64,000 nt of DNA from Caballeronia sordidicola (lineage in GTDB: Bacteria > Pseudomonadota > Gammaproteobacteria > Burkholderiales > Burkholderiaceae): the NCBI RefSeq assembly GCF_000729995.1, contig NZ_JNFG01000199.1:434001-498000 (forward strand), written 5' to 3'. The notes under the pieces are model-generated. The model worked only from the letters and a program-made list of their open reading frames with translations, made no database searches and had not been told where the DNA came from. This document shows positions 1-8,705 of the stretch, in pieces. The translations under genes were made by a program, and so were the position numbers. Within the stretch, counting starts at the first letter, position 1. The number at the start of each line of letters is the position of its first letter.

Positions 1-1312
1 TCTCCTGCACCGGCACAACGGTACCCAATGCGTTCGATACCTGCGTTACCGAGACAATCTTCGTGCGGCTGTTAAGCAGCTTCTGATATTCATCCAGACG
101 GACCTGACCCGAGTCATCGACGGGAATCACGCGCAGCGTCGCGCCCTTTTGCGCGGCGAGTTGCTGCCAGGGCACAATGTTGGCGTGATGCTCGAGATGC
201 GAGACGATGATCTCGTCGCCCTCGCCAACGTTTTGCACGCCCCAGGTCTTCGCGATCAGGTTGATGCCTTCTGTCGTGCCGCGCACGAAGATGATTTCCT
301 CCGCCGAGGCAGCGCCAATGAAGCGTCTCACCGTATCGCGCGCACCTTCGTATGCGTCGGTCGCACGTCCTGCCAATGCATGTGCGGCACGATGAATGTT
401 CGAGTTCTCATGCTCGTAGAAATACGACAGACGGTCGATGACCGACTGAGGTTTCTGCGTGGTCGCGGCATTGTCGAACCAGACAAGCTGACGTCCGTTC
501 ACACGCTCTTGCAGAATCGGGAAGTCACGACGAATAGCGTTGACATCAAATGGCGGATGCGCCGAACCGGTCTTCGGCACGTGCTCATTCGAATGCGGCG
601 CACGAGCATGGTCGAGAAAATAGAATGAACCGTTGCGGTCTGACTCACTGCCCGTCGACACTGAACGCTCGCGACCGTTGAATGAGCGCAAGTCGTCCAA
701 AGCCGGCAGACCGAGCGATTCAGCCGTTGGCACGTCATGACCAGGTAAAGGCAAGGGCAACTCGCGGCTCGCACCGGATGACGCACCCGCGTCCCGCAAG
801 AAATAGAACGGCGACACCGCCGATTGATCTCGTTGCGTTGCATCGGGCGCGCCAACGCCAAGCGCAGCGCCGCCAAAGCGCGGCTCCAGCGCGGGCGCGG
901 CAGTCGTCACGGAGTCAGGCAGGTTGTTTTGCGAAACGGCATGCGGCGCCAGCGCCGGTACACGATTGCCTAATGACAAAACGTGCGTGGGCGACGACGG
1001 CAGCAGGTTAGTGCCTGCTGCCTTGCCCTGCGGAAGGCTCAGGCCCGGCACGCCCGTCCCTGTACCGCCCGGCCCCGCAAACGGCGAGCCTGGGGGCGCA
1101 GGATTGCTCGCAGACGCGAGCACAGGCGCAGCCACCGGCAGTCCTGCCGACAGCGACTCACCACCGCCGCTGCCGAGGCTGGCAAGCGCGGGCGTAGCGC
1201 TGCCGGGCAACGCCGTAAAGAACGCGGTAGCAAGACGCGACAACGTGGCGACGTCCGGCAAGCCGGCCGGTGCGGCACCCTGCGGAACATCAGGAAGCGA
1301 AGCGCTGCTCAC
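1..1312 (-). CDS. Cysteine desulfurase, Family 2A encapsulin cargo (3' end outside window)
   Basis: Reading leftward from a GTG at 1312, four bases after the shell-gene stop, an open frame of 437 codons runs off the window edge. Residues 1 to about 255 are a low-complexity Ala/Gly/Pro/Ser region. It holds LSRLATAFFTALP at 24-36 and two FYFL motifs at 169-172 and 230-233, the kind of disordered N-terminal domain known to target desulfurases into Family 2A shells. The SufS-like PLP fold starts near 257 with FPILQERVNGR and WFDNAATTQKP; LEHHANIVPW at 373-382 carries the PLP-stacking histidine. The PLP lysine and catalytic cysteine lie outside the window. Role: takes sulfur from L-cysteine inside the compartment. 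The GTG start is inferred from spacing; no strong Shine-Dalgarno is visible. Confidence 0.93.
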   Translation of the reverse strand, partial: MSSASLPDVPQGAAPAGLPDVATLSRLATAFFTALPGSATPALASLGSGGGESLSAGLPVAAPVLASASNPAPPGSPFAGPGGTGTGVPGLSLPQGKAAGTNLLPSSPTHVLSLGNRVPALAPHAVSQNNLPDSVTTAAPALEPRFGGAALGVGAPDATQRDQSAVSPFYFLRDAGASSGASRELPLPLPGHDVPTAESLGLPALDDLRSFNGRERSVSTGSESDRNGSFYFLDHARAPHSNEHVPKTGSAHPPFDVNAIRRDFPILQERVNGRQLVWFDNAATTQKPQSVIDRLSYFYEHENSNIHRAAHALAGRATDAYEGARDTVRRFIGAASAEEIIFVRGTTEGINLIAKTWGVQNVGEGDEIIVSHLEHHANIVPWQQLAAQKGATLRVIPVDDSGQVRLDEYQKLLNSRTKIVSVTQVSNALGTVVPVQE

Positions 1313-1316
1313 TGGC

Positions 1317-2249
1317 TTACTTGTAGGTGTCAGGATAGTCATGGTACTTGGCGATCTCCACGTCATCCAGAACCGCCAGTGCGTCCGGCGAGTGCACTGC
1401 GAGCGAGCAATACAGCGAAATCAGGTACGAGGCGATCGCGTGGTTGTTGATGCCCATGAAGCGCACTGAGAGTCCCGGCCCTTGCTCGCCTGCCACGCCC
1501 GGCTGGAACAAGCCGACCACGCCTTGCCGCTTGTCACCCACACGCAGCAACAGGATCTTGGTCTTGCCATCGGCAACAGGAACCTTGTCCGACGGGATCA
1601 ACGGAATGCCACGCCACGTGAGGAACTGGGAACCAAACAGGCTCACGGTCGGCGGCGGCACACCGCGACGCGTGCACTCGCGTCCGAACGCCGCGATCGC
1701 CAGCGGATGAGTCAGGAAAAACGCGGGTTCTTTCCAGACACGCGTCAACAGTTCATCGAGATCATCAGGGGTCGGCGCACCGGTCAGCGGGAACACGCGC
1801 TGTTCTTCGGCAACGTTCGCAAGCAGACCATAATCCGGGTTATTAATCAGCTGGCTTTCCTGCAATTCCTTGATCGTTTCGATCGTCAGGCGCAGTTGTT
1901 CCTTGATCTGATCATGCGGACTACTATAGAGATCCGACACACGGGTCTGCACGTCGAGGACCGTGCTGACCGCATTCAGAAAATACTCGCGCGGGTTTTC
2001 GTCGTAGGGCACGAAAGTCCGGGGCAGCTCGCTTTCGTCTTCACGTTGCGTGCATGCCGCCTTCACTTCCTCGGGATTCTTGACCTGGTTCAACCGGTAG
2101 ATACCGGCTTCGACCGGCACCCATTGCAACAGGTGCGTGAGCCATCGCGGCGTGATAGTCGATAGCTGGGGAACGGTTTTGGTGGCATTGGCTAGTTGCC
2201 GTGCTGCGTTATCGCCGAGCGCCGTCTGGCCGCCCACATTTGCCGTCAT
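1317..2249 (-). CDS. Family 2A encapsulin nanocompartment shell protein (SrpI/MMPI-like)
   Basis: The 310-residue product has the length and sequence character of SrpI-type Family 2A encapsulins: an N-terminal arm, then an HK97-fold shell protein. Recognisable stretches include FVPYDENPREYF, VFPLTGAPTPDDLDEL and the C-terminal MGINNHAIASYLISLYCSLAV. Established knowledge of the family: the shell self-assembles around a cysteine desulfurase, is induced by sulfur starvation and has been linked to sulfur storage. The cargo gene follows four bases downstream, so the two are surely co-transcribed. An XRE regulator and a serine acetyltransferase lie upstream on the same strand. The 114-base gap before the XRE gene may hold a separate promoter. 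Confidence 0.93.
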   Translation of the reverse strand: MTANVGGQTALGDNAARQLANATKTVPQLSTITPRWLTHLLQWVPVEAGIYRLNQVKNPEEVKAACTQREDESELPRTFVPYDENPREYFLNAVSTVLDVQTRVSDLYSSPHDQIKEQLRLTIETIKELQESQLINNPDYGLLANVAEEQRVFPLTGAPTPDDLDELLTRVWKEPAFFLTHPLAIAAFGRECTRRGVPPPTVSLFGSQFLTWRGIPLIPSDKVPVADGKTKILLLRVGDKRQGVVGLFQPGVAGEQGPGLSVRFMGINNHAIASYLISLYCSLAVHSPDALAVLDDVEIAKYHDYPDTYK

Positions 2250-2363
2250 GTGTTGCTCCGAAGTCTATAGAAGAAAAACGGGAATGCTTATCAGGAAGCG
2301 TCATTATGAAGACGACGTCCCGGGTCATTCAACATGCTATAGACGGCATTTCGGAAAAAATGA

Positions 2364-2594
2364 TCAGCCTGGCCCGCTCACTGGCAGGGGTTGCAGTAAC
2401 TCCGCCATGGGAACGTCGAGCGCGCGAGCGAGTTTGTGCACCGTGATGATGGATGCCGTCACACGGCCGCGTTCAATCTCGCCAATATAAGAGCGGTTCA
2501 GGCCGGCGTGCTCGGCAAGCTGCTCCTGCGACCAGGCCTGCGCCTCGCGTAAAAGCCTGACGGCGGCTCCGAAGTTGCGGACGACTTCGGTCAT
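2364..2594 (-). CDS. XRE-family helix-turn-helix regulator
   Basis: This 76-residue protein is essentially a single Cro/C1-type HTH domain: LREAQAWSQEQLAEHAGLNR, then SYIGEIERGR and the third-helix region ITVHKLARALDVPMAELL. There is no ligand domain. Its ATG overlaps the stop of the acetyltransferase gene by four bases, so the two are translationally coupled. The encapsulin gene follows after a 114-base gap, the natural place for its operator. It probably controls the cysteine/encapsulin locus in response to sulfur or cysteine status, but that is inference from context. Confidence 0.85.
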   Translation of the reverse strand: MTEVVRNFGAAVRLLREAQAWSQEQLAEHAGLNRSYIGEIERGRVTASIITVHKLARALDVPMAELLQPLPVSGPG

Positions 2595-3520
2595 GACACG
2601 CTCGCCGCAACGCGCGGTTGCACGCCGTCATTGCGCGAGATGGCCTGCGTGACGTTAGCGCCCGGTTCAACGTCGTGCGTCAGCCATACGTTGCCGCCAA
2701 TCACCGCCCCCCGGCCGAGCGTGACGCGGCCGAGAATCGTGGCGCCCGCATAGATCACGACTTCATCTTCCACGATCGGATGCCGCGCCAGTCCTTTCTC
2801 CAGATGCCCTTCTGCATCGCGGGGAAAACGTTTCGCGCCAAGCGTGACAGCCTGATACACACGCACGTGATCGCCAATGACCGTGGTCTCGCCAATCACC
2901 ACGCCCGTCCCGTGATCGATAAAAAATCCTTTGCCTATACGCGCGCCGGGATGAATATCGATTCCGGTTGCACCGTGCGCCAGCTCAGCCACAATGCGCG
3001 CAAGCAGGCGAAGGTCGAGCTTGTACAGCTCGTGCGCGAGCCGATGATGAATCATGGCGAGGACGCCGGGGTAGCACAGCAGCACCTCGTCCACACTGCC
3101 CGCGGCAGGGTCGCCGTGATAGGCGGCAAGCACGTCGCTATCAAGGAGCGTACGGATCTCGGGAAGCTTGGCCGCGAACGCGCGAACGGCGACACCCGCA
3201 CGGGCAGCGATGTTTTCGTCGTCACGTGAGAGATGACGATCGCGGTACTGCAATTCAAGTTGCGCCTGGGCGAATAGAGCATGCAAGGCCGAATCCAATG
3301 CATGCCCCACGTAGAAGTTCTCGCTTTCCTGACGCAGGTCGTGCGGTCCAAGCCGCATAGGAAACAGCACGCCCTTCAAGGTCTCTACAATATTTGCCAG
3401 CGCCTCTCGTGCCGGCAGTTCGCGCCCGCCCGGTTCGAGCGAACGCTTCTGCACTTCGCGCCATTGCTGGCGCACCGTCTGGAGCGATTGGACGATGTCG
3501 TCGATGTCAAATGCAGCCAC
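2591..3520 (-). CDS. epsC: Serine O-acetyltransferase, EpsC type
   Basis: The 309-residue protein has an N-terminal helical domain and a C-terminal left-handed parallel beta-helix with hexapeptide repeats (GIDIHPGARIGKGFFIDHGT, GVVIGETTVIGDHVRVYQ, ATILGRVTLGRGAVIGGNVW). The paired His/Asp stretch IDIHPGA and IDHGTGVVIGE is typical of serine acetyltransferases. It makes O-acetyl-L-serine from serine and acetyl-CoA, the carbon skeleton for cysteine. It starts at a GTG at 3520 preceded by AAGGAT. The rhodanese gene ends 38 bases upstream and the XRE gene overlaps its stop. Pairing with a Family 2A encapsulin and desulfurase is a recurrent arrangement and ties the compartment to cysteine turnover. 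Confidence 0.92.
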   Translation of the reverse strand: MAAFDIDDIVQSLQTVRQQWREVQKRSLEPGGRELPAREALANIVETLKGVLFPMRLGPHDLRQESENFYVGHALDSALHALFAQAQLELQYRDRHLSRDDENIAARAGVAVRAFAAKLPEIRTLLDSDVLAAYHGDPAAGSVDEVLLCYPGVLAMIHHRLAHELYKLDLRLLARIVAELAHGATGIDIHPGARIGKGFFIDHGTGVVIGETTVIGDHVRVYQAVTLGAKRFPRDAEGHLEKGLARHPIVEDEVVIYAGATILGRVTLGRGAVIGGNVWLTHDVEPGANVTQAISRNDGVQPRVAASVS

Positions 3521-3558
3521 AGTCGGAGATCCTTCGGCATCAAGCCATTAGAGTTTGA

Positions 3559-4035
3559 TCAATCCTGAATCCACGGTAAGCCCTGAAAGCGCCAGCCATC
3601 CTGCGCGCCTCGCTGCTGTTGCGAATCCAGTTGCCCTTCGAAACCCTCAAGGACGTTGAACACTTGAGTAAGGCCTGCTTTCGCCGCGGCTTCCGCTGCA
3701 AGCGCGGAACGATTGCCGCTGCGGCACAGCAACAACACGATTGCATCCTTGCCGGTCTTTGCTTCCAGCTCCCGGACAAAGCGCGGGTTGCGCGTAAGCG
3801 ACGTGCCTGTCGCCCAGGCCACGTGGACACTGCCAGGCACGTAACCCACGAACTTGCGCTCTTCGGTCGTTCTGACATCCACAAGCACCGCTGAGCCCGA
3901 TTCAACCAGCTCAAATGCGTCGCGAGGTGAAACGCCTCCCGCGTAGGGCAGCTGATTCGCTGCCGCTGCGGCGCGCGCCGCTTCCAGTACCTCATGAGAT
4001 TCTTGAGTTACGCGTTCTTCCAATTCAACTGCCAT
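3559..4035 (-). CDS. Single-domain rhodanese sulfurtransferase
   Basis: I place the start at the ATG at 4035 because AAGGAG lies six bases upstream; the frame stays open to 4116 but without such a signal. The 158-residue protein has one rhodanese domain with the active-site loop CRSGNR (Cys104), the substrate-pocket segment LVDVRTTEERKFVGYVPGSV and an N-terminal helical extension. It should accept sulfane sulfur as a cysteine persulfide and pass it on. Next to epsC, encapsulin and desulfurase genes, it probably handles persulfide released by the desulfurase. No signal peptide is seen, so it is cytoplasmic. Confidence 0.9.
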   Translation of the reverse strand: MAVELEERVTQESHEVLEAARAAAAANQLPYAGGVSPRDAFELVESGSAVLVDVRTTEERKFVGYVPGSVHVAWATGTSLTRNPRFVRELEAKTGKDAIVLLLCRSGNRSALAAEAAAKAGLTQVFNVLEGFEGQLDSQQQRGAQDGWRFQGLPWIQD

Positions 4036-4286
4036 GACGTCTCCTTGTACTGTCACTTGAAAACTCATTGAGGCCAAACGGCTGCCAGAGGAAATGCAAC
4101 CGTCTATAGCCATCAATTGACACTATGAAAGAGGCCGCTCAGAAGCTGAACCAATAAAAACGTATTTCTAAAGCAGGCTTTGCGACATCGGCAATCGTAT
4201 GATGATGGTGAACATTACAAAATTCCTTCGATCTTTGCGTAATTATTGAAAGTATACGAATGCTGAGCGGCGAGCGCGGCTCGGCT

Positions 4287-5024
4287 TCAATCCGGCGACG
4301 GGACAATTGCCGCAGGGCGCGCTCTTACGCGCCGCTCAGTTGCTTGCGCTCGTCCCAGCAACAGGCGCGTCGCCAGCGCATCGAGCGATGTGCACAGGAT
4401 CAAATAGACGAGGCCCACGAAGAGGAAGATCTGCACGGGATAAATCATCAGCCGGCTATTTACCTGGTTGGCAAGAAACGCGAGTTCCGGCACGCCGACA
4501 ATGTAGGCCAGCGACGTATCCTTGACGAGCGACACCCACTGGTTAATGAACGACGGCGCCATGATGCGGATAGCCTGCGGCAGCAGTACATGACGCATCG
4601 CCTGCCAGCGCGTCAGCCCCAGCGACAGCGCTGCTTGAGCTTGTCCACTCCCTACTGCTTCAATGCCCGCATGAACCGAATGCGACAGGTAGGCCCCGCC
4701 GATCAGCGATAGCGCGGCCACGACCGTCGCCAAACCGGGCACGTCGATGTGAAGCAAGACCGGCAGCAGGAAGAAGGTCCAGAAAATCAACATGAGCACA
4801 GGTATGGCGCGAAAGAACCCTATTCCGCCAAGCAGGATCACGTGGCTCACGCCACGCGTCATGGCAAGCCCGATGCCGCCTGCCAGCCCGAGGATGGCGG
4901 AAGACACGGCGGAGATCGAGGCCATCACCAGCGTCAGCGCCGCGCCGCCCAACGGACCATCGGGAAACGTGCCGACGAGCAAGTACGGCAGATTCGACAG
5001 GATGGCGGAAAGAGCGTCGTTCAT
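4287..5024 (-). CDS. Polar amino-acid ABC transporter permease (HisM/GltK family)
   Basis: The 245-residue inner-membrane protein has about five hydrophobic segments and the EAA loop GLTRWQAMRHVLLPQAIRIM that docks the ATPase. Its ATG overlaps the stop of the preceding permease by four bases, so the two form a heterodimeric permease. No ATP-binding subunit is encoded in this operon; the nearest of the right family is at 15144. Genes downstream (rhodanese, epsC, encapsulin) suggest cysteine, cystine or a related sulfur amino acid as substrate, but sequence alone does not show this. Confidence 0.88.
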   Translation of the reverse strand: MNDALSAILSNLPYLLVGTFPDGPLGGAALTLVMASISAVSSAILGLAGGIGLAMTRGVSHVILLGGIGFFRAIPVLMLIFWTFFLLPVLLHIDVPGLATVVAALSLIGGAYLSHSVHAGIEAVGSGQAQAALSLGLTRWQAMRHVLLPQAIRIMAPSFINQWVSLVKDTSLAYIVGVPELAFLANQVNSRLMIYPVQIFLFVGLVYLILCTSLDALATRLLLGRAQATERRVRARPAAIVPSPD

Positions 5025-5755
5025 CGGCGCACCGCTGCTCGTGAACCGCTACGCTGGACCACCACGAGCACCACTTCCAGCAGTGCGATGGTCAGTATGT
5101 ACAGCACTGTCGCCATGCCAAATGCCTGAAACGTCTTGAAGGTTTCGGTATCGACCTGACGCGACGAATACGAGAGTTCCGCCAGCCCGATCGCCATGGT
5201 CAACGACGAGTTCTTTACGATATTCATGTACTGCCCGAACAAGGGCGGCGTCGAGATCCGCACCGCCTGCGGCAAGATCACATGAACGAATGCGGCTAAC
5301 GGCGTGAGTCCGAGGGCGGCTGCTGCGTTGTGCTGCCCCACGGGAACACCTGACAACCCCGAACGGAATTCCTCGCCAATGAACGTGGTCGAATAGCAGG
5401 TCAACCCGATCCAGCCCGCCACGAATTCAAACGATGGCCAATGTAGCCTGAACAAGCCGAGATCCACCGCATGCGGCGTGTTTAACCAGGTCATGACCGC
5501 TTCGGGCAAGAGAGTCGCCACGCCGAAATACCAGAACAGCAATTGCACGATTAGCGGCGAGTTTCGAAATACCAATACATAGAGCGCAGCGGCACGACGT
5601 ACGGGCGCCGCGCGCGAAGTGCGCGCAAGCGCCAGCAGGCAACCGCCCAAGGTTCCCGCGGCAATCACCGACGCTGACAATCCCAGCGTCATGCCGAAGC
5701 CCTGGAGCAGCCAGATCAGGTACTTCGGCGCGAGCCATCCGTTCATTGGAATCAT
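5021..5755 (-). CDS. Polar amino-acid ABC transporter permease (HisQ/GltJ family)
   Basis: The 244-residue integral membrane protein contains FRNSPLIVQLLFWYFGV, typical of the HisMQ family, and the EAA loop LGLTPLAAFVHVILPQAVRI. It pairs with the permease that overlaps its stop. The binding-protein gene ends 85 bases upstream and a perfect 16-bp hairpin sits in between, which probably keeps permease expression below that of the binding protein. A second in-frame ATG lies three codons in; neither has a clear Shine-Dalgarno. Confidence 0.88.
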   Translation of the reverse strand: MIPMNGWLAPKYLIWLLQGFGMTLGLSASVIAAGTLGGCLLALARTSRAAPVRRAAALYVLVFRNSPLIVQLLFWYFGVATLLPEAVMTWLNTPHAVDLGLFRLHWPSFEFVAGWIGLTCYSTTFIGEEFRSGLSGVPVGQHNAAAALGLTPLAAFVHVILPQAVRISTPPLFGQYMNIVKNSSLTMAIGLAELSYSSRQVDTETFKTFQAFGMATVLYILTIALLEVVLVVVQRSGSRAAVRR

Positions 5756-5787
5756 TCAGCTAAACACGAATGGAAGATTGAAATGCC

Positions 5788-5823
5788 AAGCCCGCTTCGA
5801 CCGTTCACGGTCGAAGCGGGCTT
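5788..5823 (-). terminator. Perfect 16-bp stem-loop between binding-protein and permease genes
   Basis: The arms AAGCCCGCTTCGACCG (5788-5803) and their exact complement (5808-5823) flank the tetraloop TTCA. No long T tract follows on the minus strand. Its place 17 bases after the binding-protein stop and 32 bases before the permease start fits a partial terminator or an RNase-blocking hairpin that gives more binding protein than permease. Confidence 0.75.
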
Positions 5824-5840
5824 GCTGAAACATGCATCGA

Positions 5841-6659
5841 TCAGCTTTTCTGCGGGTCGCCGATCTTGAACAAACGCGGCAACGGCGCGCGGCTTTTCGG
5901 CCCGAACCACTGGTCATAGATGTGGCCTGCGGTACCGTTTGCTTCGAGACCCGTCAGCGTGTCATTGACGACACTCAGCAGGCGCGGCTCGCCCTTAGGG
6001 ACACCCACGCCCTCATAGTCGTTCGATATCGTGAAAGCCGGGATTTCGTATTTGTCGCGGTCCGGCACGTTAGCGAGCAAGCCGACAAGTTTCGGACCGT
6101 CTTGCGTGATCGCCTGGACGTTGCCCGTTCGAAGCGCGGCGAACGCAAACGGCGTGTCGTCATAGGCCACGATCGTTGCGCGCGGAAACTGAGTACGAAC
6201 CTGTTGCTCGTTGGTAGTGCCTTTATCCGCACCGATACGCAGGTCGTTCAGTTGCTCAGGCGACTTCAGCGTGCCCTTCTTAGCGATGAACTGCGTGCCC
6301 GACGCGAAGTACGGCGTACTGAAATCGACTTCCTTCTTGCGTTCGTCGGTGATGGTGAAGTTGGCGAACACGAGATCCACTTTCTTCGATGTCAGAAATG
6401 CAATGCGGTTGGCCGGGTTGGTCGGCTGGATGTCGAGCTTCACGCCAAGCTTGTCGGCGACCGCTTTCGCATAGTCAACATCAAGACCGACTATTTTGTT
6501 GGTCTTTGGATCGACAAAGCCGAAAGGCGGATTGCTGTCAAAAGTCGCCACGCGAAGCACGCCGGCCTTCTTGATATCGTCGAGGCGATCGGCATGCGCC
6601 AGGCTCGACATGAACAGCAGCGAGCCCATGAAAGCTGCGGTGAGAAGTTTGATTTTCAT
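5841..6659 (-). CDS. Periplasmic amino-acid binding protein, ABC transporter
   Basis: I start at the ATG at 6659 because the signal peptide MKIKLLTAAFMGSLLFMSS..AHA begins there; the open frame extends 18 codons further without reason. The mature protein (about 250 residues) is a Family 3 solute-binding protein: LRVATFDSNPPFGFVDPKTN, VDLVFANFTITDERKKEVDF and LRIGADKGTTNEQQ are hallmark regions. It delivers a polar amino acid to the two permeases that follow. Its linkage to cysteine genes suggests a sulfur amino acid or related compound. The upstream region 6660-6940 is shared with the divergent plus-strand Family 5 binding protein. Confidence 0.9.
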   Translation of the reverse strand: MKIKLLTAAFMGSLLFMSSLAHADRLDDIKKAGVLRVATFDSNPPFGFVDPKTNKIVGLDVDYAKAVADKLGVKLDIQPTNPANRIAFLTSKKVDLVFANFTITDERKKEVDFSTPYFASGTQFIAKKGTLKSPEQLNDLRIGADKGTTNEQQVRTQFPRATIVAYDDTPFAFAALRTGNVQAITQDGPKLVGLLANVPDRDKYEIPAFTISNDYEGVGVPKGEPRLLSVVNDTLTGLEANGTAGHIYDQWFGPKSRAPLPRLFKIGDPQKS

Positions 6660-6849
6660 TATGTGTTGGTCTGCGCAGTTGTAGATAGAGCGAGCACCCA
6701 AGCGGTGCATCACAGCCCGAAATGTAGCAGCGCACCGGGCCGTAACGAACCATCGATTCGTGTTGTGCTAAGCGCCAGACGGAATAATCAAGACGGTTAA
6801 TCAGACCAGGGCTTCGTCGATTCACCCGACTAGTCATAAAGATCCCGTA

Positions 6850-6892
6850 ATTGCTTCGTTGAGTCCGACGGCTTAGGTCCGTAGGCTAAGTT
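6850..6892 (+). promoter_or_regulatory. Sulfur-regulon promoter box (copy A)
   Basis: ATTGCTTCGTTGAGTC at 6850-6865 is followed by two -10-like elements, TAGGCT (20 bases after the CTTCGTTG core) and TAAGTT (25 bases after). It lies 49 bases upstream of the Family 5 binding protein. The same box recurs before seven other sulfur operons in this window. Confidence 0.65.
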
Positions 6893-6940
6893 GAGCCGCA
6901 ACTTATTGCTCTAACCCATTGCCAACCTTGAGAACGATCG

Positions 6941-8584
6941 ATGATTCAGCGCAAACCCTTTCAGTCCAGCCGCCGCAACACCCTTCTCAGTCTGGCTAGC
7001 GGCGCGGCCGGCGTTGCGCTGGCGCCGCTGACGTCGTTGGCAGCCAGCGCCGTCGGATCGTCAGCGGCACCGGAAGTCGCACCGAGACGAGGTGGCCGGA
7101 TTACATTGCTGGTCAATCCCGAGCCGAATGCGCTGATCAACTTCGCGACCACCGCAGGCGCCGAGCAAAAAATCAGTCCGAAGGTGACGGAAGGATTGTT
7201 GAGCTACGACTTCGATGTTCGCCCGCAAGCTCAACTGGCGACACAGTGGACCATCAGCGCGGACGGCCGCGAATACCTCTTCAGGCTTCGTCAGAATGTA
7301 CGTTGGCACGACGGCAAGCCGTTTACGTCGAAGGACGTTGCGACGTCAATTGGATTGCTCAAGCAGTACCATTCACGAGGACGCTCGACCTTCGCAAACG
7401 TGATCGAAGTCGCCACACCCGATGCTCACACGGCCGTACTGCGTTTGTCGAAACCGGCACCCTACCTGATCTACGCGCTGGCTGCGTCGGAATCCCCCAT
7501 CTTGCCGGCTCATCTGTACGACGGCAGTGACCCGCTGAGTAATCCTCATAATATCAATCCCGTAGGAACCGGACCGTTCGTTTTCAAAAGTTGGGCACGC
7601 GGCAGTCACGCCGTCTTCGCCCGCAATCCAGACTACTGGGATGCGCCGAAGCCTTACATCGACGAACTGGTGGTGCGCTTCATGAGCGATCCGGCAGCAC
7701 GCGCTGCTGCGCTGGAAACGGGTGAACTGGATCTCGCCGGGGAGAATCCGGTCCCGTTGACGGACATTGCCCGGCTGCAGGCGTTGCCGCATCTGGCGCT
7801 CGAAACCCGCGGCTACAGCTACGACGCGGCGCTGACGCAACTGCAGTTTAATCTGGACAATCGTTACCTCGCCAATCCGAAAGTGCGGCAAGCGATTGCC
7901 CATACCATCGATCGGCAAGCGATCCTGCGCTCGGTCTGGTATGGCTACGGGATCATCTCGCCGTCACCGATCAGTCCGCTGCTTACCCAATTCTATGATC
8001 CGGCCGCGAAGGCGTTGCCTTACGACCTTGCAAGCGCCCAACAATTATTGGATGAGGCAGGCTTTCCACGCCAGTCCGACGGCTTCCGCTTCAAGCTGAA
8101 TCTCGACTACAACCCCTATGATCCGACCTTCGCCCGGCTAGCCGAGTATCTGCGGCAAACTCTGCGCCGCGCCGGCATTGAGGCAACCGTGCGCTCGCAG
8201 GATTTCGGCAGCTATGTGAAGCGCATTTATACCGATCGTGACTTCGATCTCGACGCGAACTTCCTGGGCAATACCTTCGATCCGACGGTCGGCGTGCAGC
8301 GCCTCTACTGGTCTCACAACTTCAAAAAAGGCGTGCCGTTTTCGAACGCTACGCACTATCAAAGCCCGGAGGTCGACCAGTTGCTGGAAACCGCGGCAGT
8401 CGAAAATGATCCACGTAAACGAGTGGATTACTTCAGGCAGTTTCAACAGATCGTCGGACGTGATTTGCCGATCGTGGACCTGGTGACATTGAAGCAGGTG
8501 ACGATCTACAACAAACGTGTACACAACCACACGCTCACCGCCGACGGCCTGAGCGGCAACCTCGCAGATGTTTTCGTGGTTTAG
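6941..8584 (+). CDS. ABC transporter substrate-binding protein, Family 5 (peptide/nickel type)
   Basis: The 547-residue secreted protein has a twin-arginine-like leader (SRRNTLLSLASGAAGVALAP). The family signature is plain: KVTEGLLSYDFDVRPQAQLA, VRWHDGKPFTSKDVATSI, VGTGPFVFKSWARGSHAVF and ARNPDYWDAPKPYIDELVV. It is one of five such paralogues in the window, all sharing an FDPTVGVQRLYWS-like or IGTQRFYWS-like C-terminal segment. It has no permease of its own nearby; the only matching permease/ATPase set is at 33389-37208. A DszA-type monooxygenase follows after 121 bases, so the ligand is probably an organosulfur compound. Ligand identity is inference. Confidence 0.88.
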   Translation: MIQRKPFQSSRRNTLLSLASGAAGVALAPLTSLAASAVGSSAAPEVAPRRGGRITLLVNPEPNALINFATTAGAEQKISPKVTEGLLSYDFDVRPQAQLATQWTISADGREYLFRLRQNVRWHDGKPFTSKDVATSIGLLKQYHSRGRSTFANVIEVATPDAHTAVLRLSKPAPYLIYALAASESPILPAHLYDGSDPLSNPHNINPVGTGPFVFKSWARGSHAVFARNPDYWDAPKPYIDELVVRFMSDPAARAAALETGELDLAGENPVPLTDIARLQALPHLALETRGYSYDAALTQLQFNLDNRYLANPKVRQAIAHTIDRQAILRSVWYGYGIISPSPISPLLTQFYDPAAKALPYDLASAQQLLDEAGFPRQSDGFRFKLNLDYNPYDPTFARLAEYLRQTLRRAGIEATVRSQDFGSYVKRIYTDRDFDLDANFLGNTFDPTVGVQRLYWSHNFKKGVPFSNATHYQSPEVDQLLETAAVENDPRKRVDYFRQFQQIVGRDLPIVDLVTLKQVTIYNKRVHNHTLTADGLSGNLADVFVV

Positions 8585-8705
8585 CGCCATGCATTTGCCG
8601 TTGCACTGAATATGCAAAGCAAAAATCGTTGATTGGTGAAATCGTGCCCAAGCCCAAGAATATGCGTCCACCCATCCGAACCGCCCAACGACGTGGAGCA
8701 AACCA

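Noticed and set aside
1482..2165. A 227-residue plus-strand frame opposite the encapsulin gene
   Set aside because: The encapsulin reading has family sequence throughout; the other has none.
5832..6800. A 322-residue plus-strand open frame opposite the amino-acid binding protein
   Set aside because: It is the antisense shadow of a clear binding-protein gene; its protein is Arg-rich without domain features.
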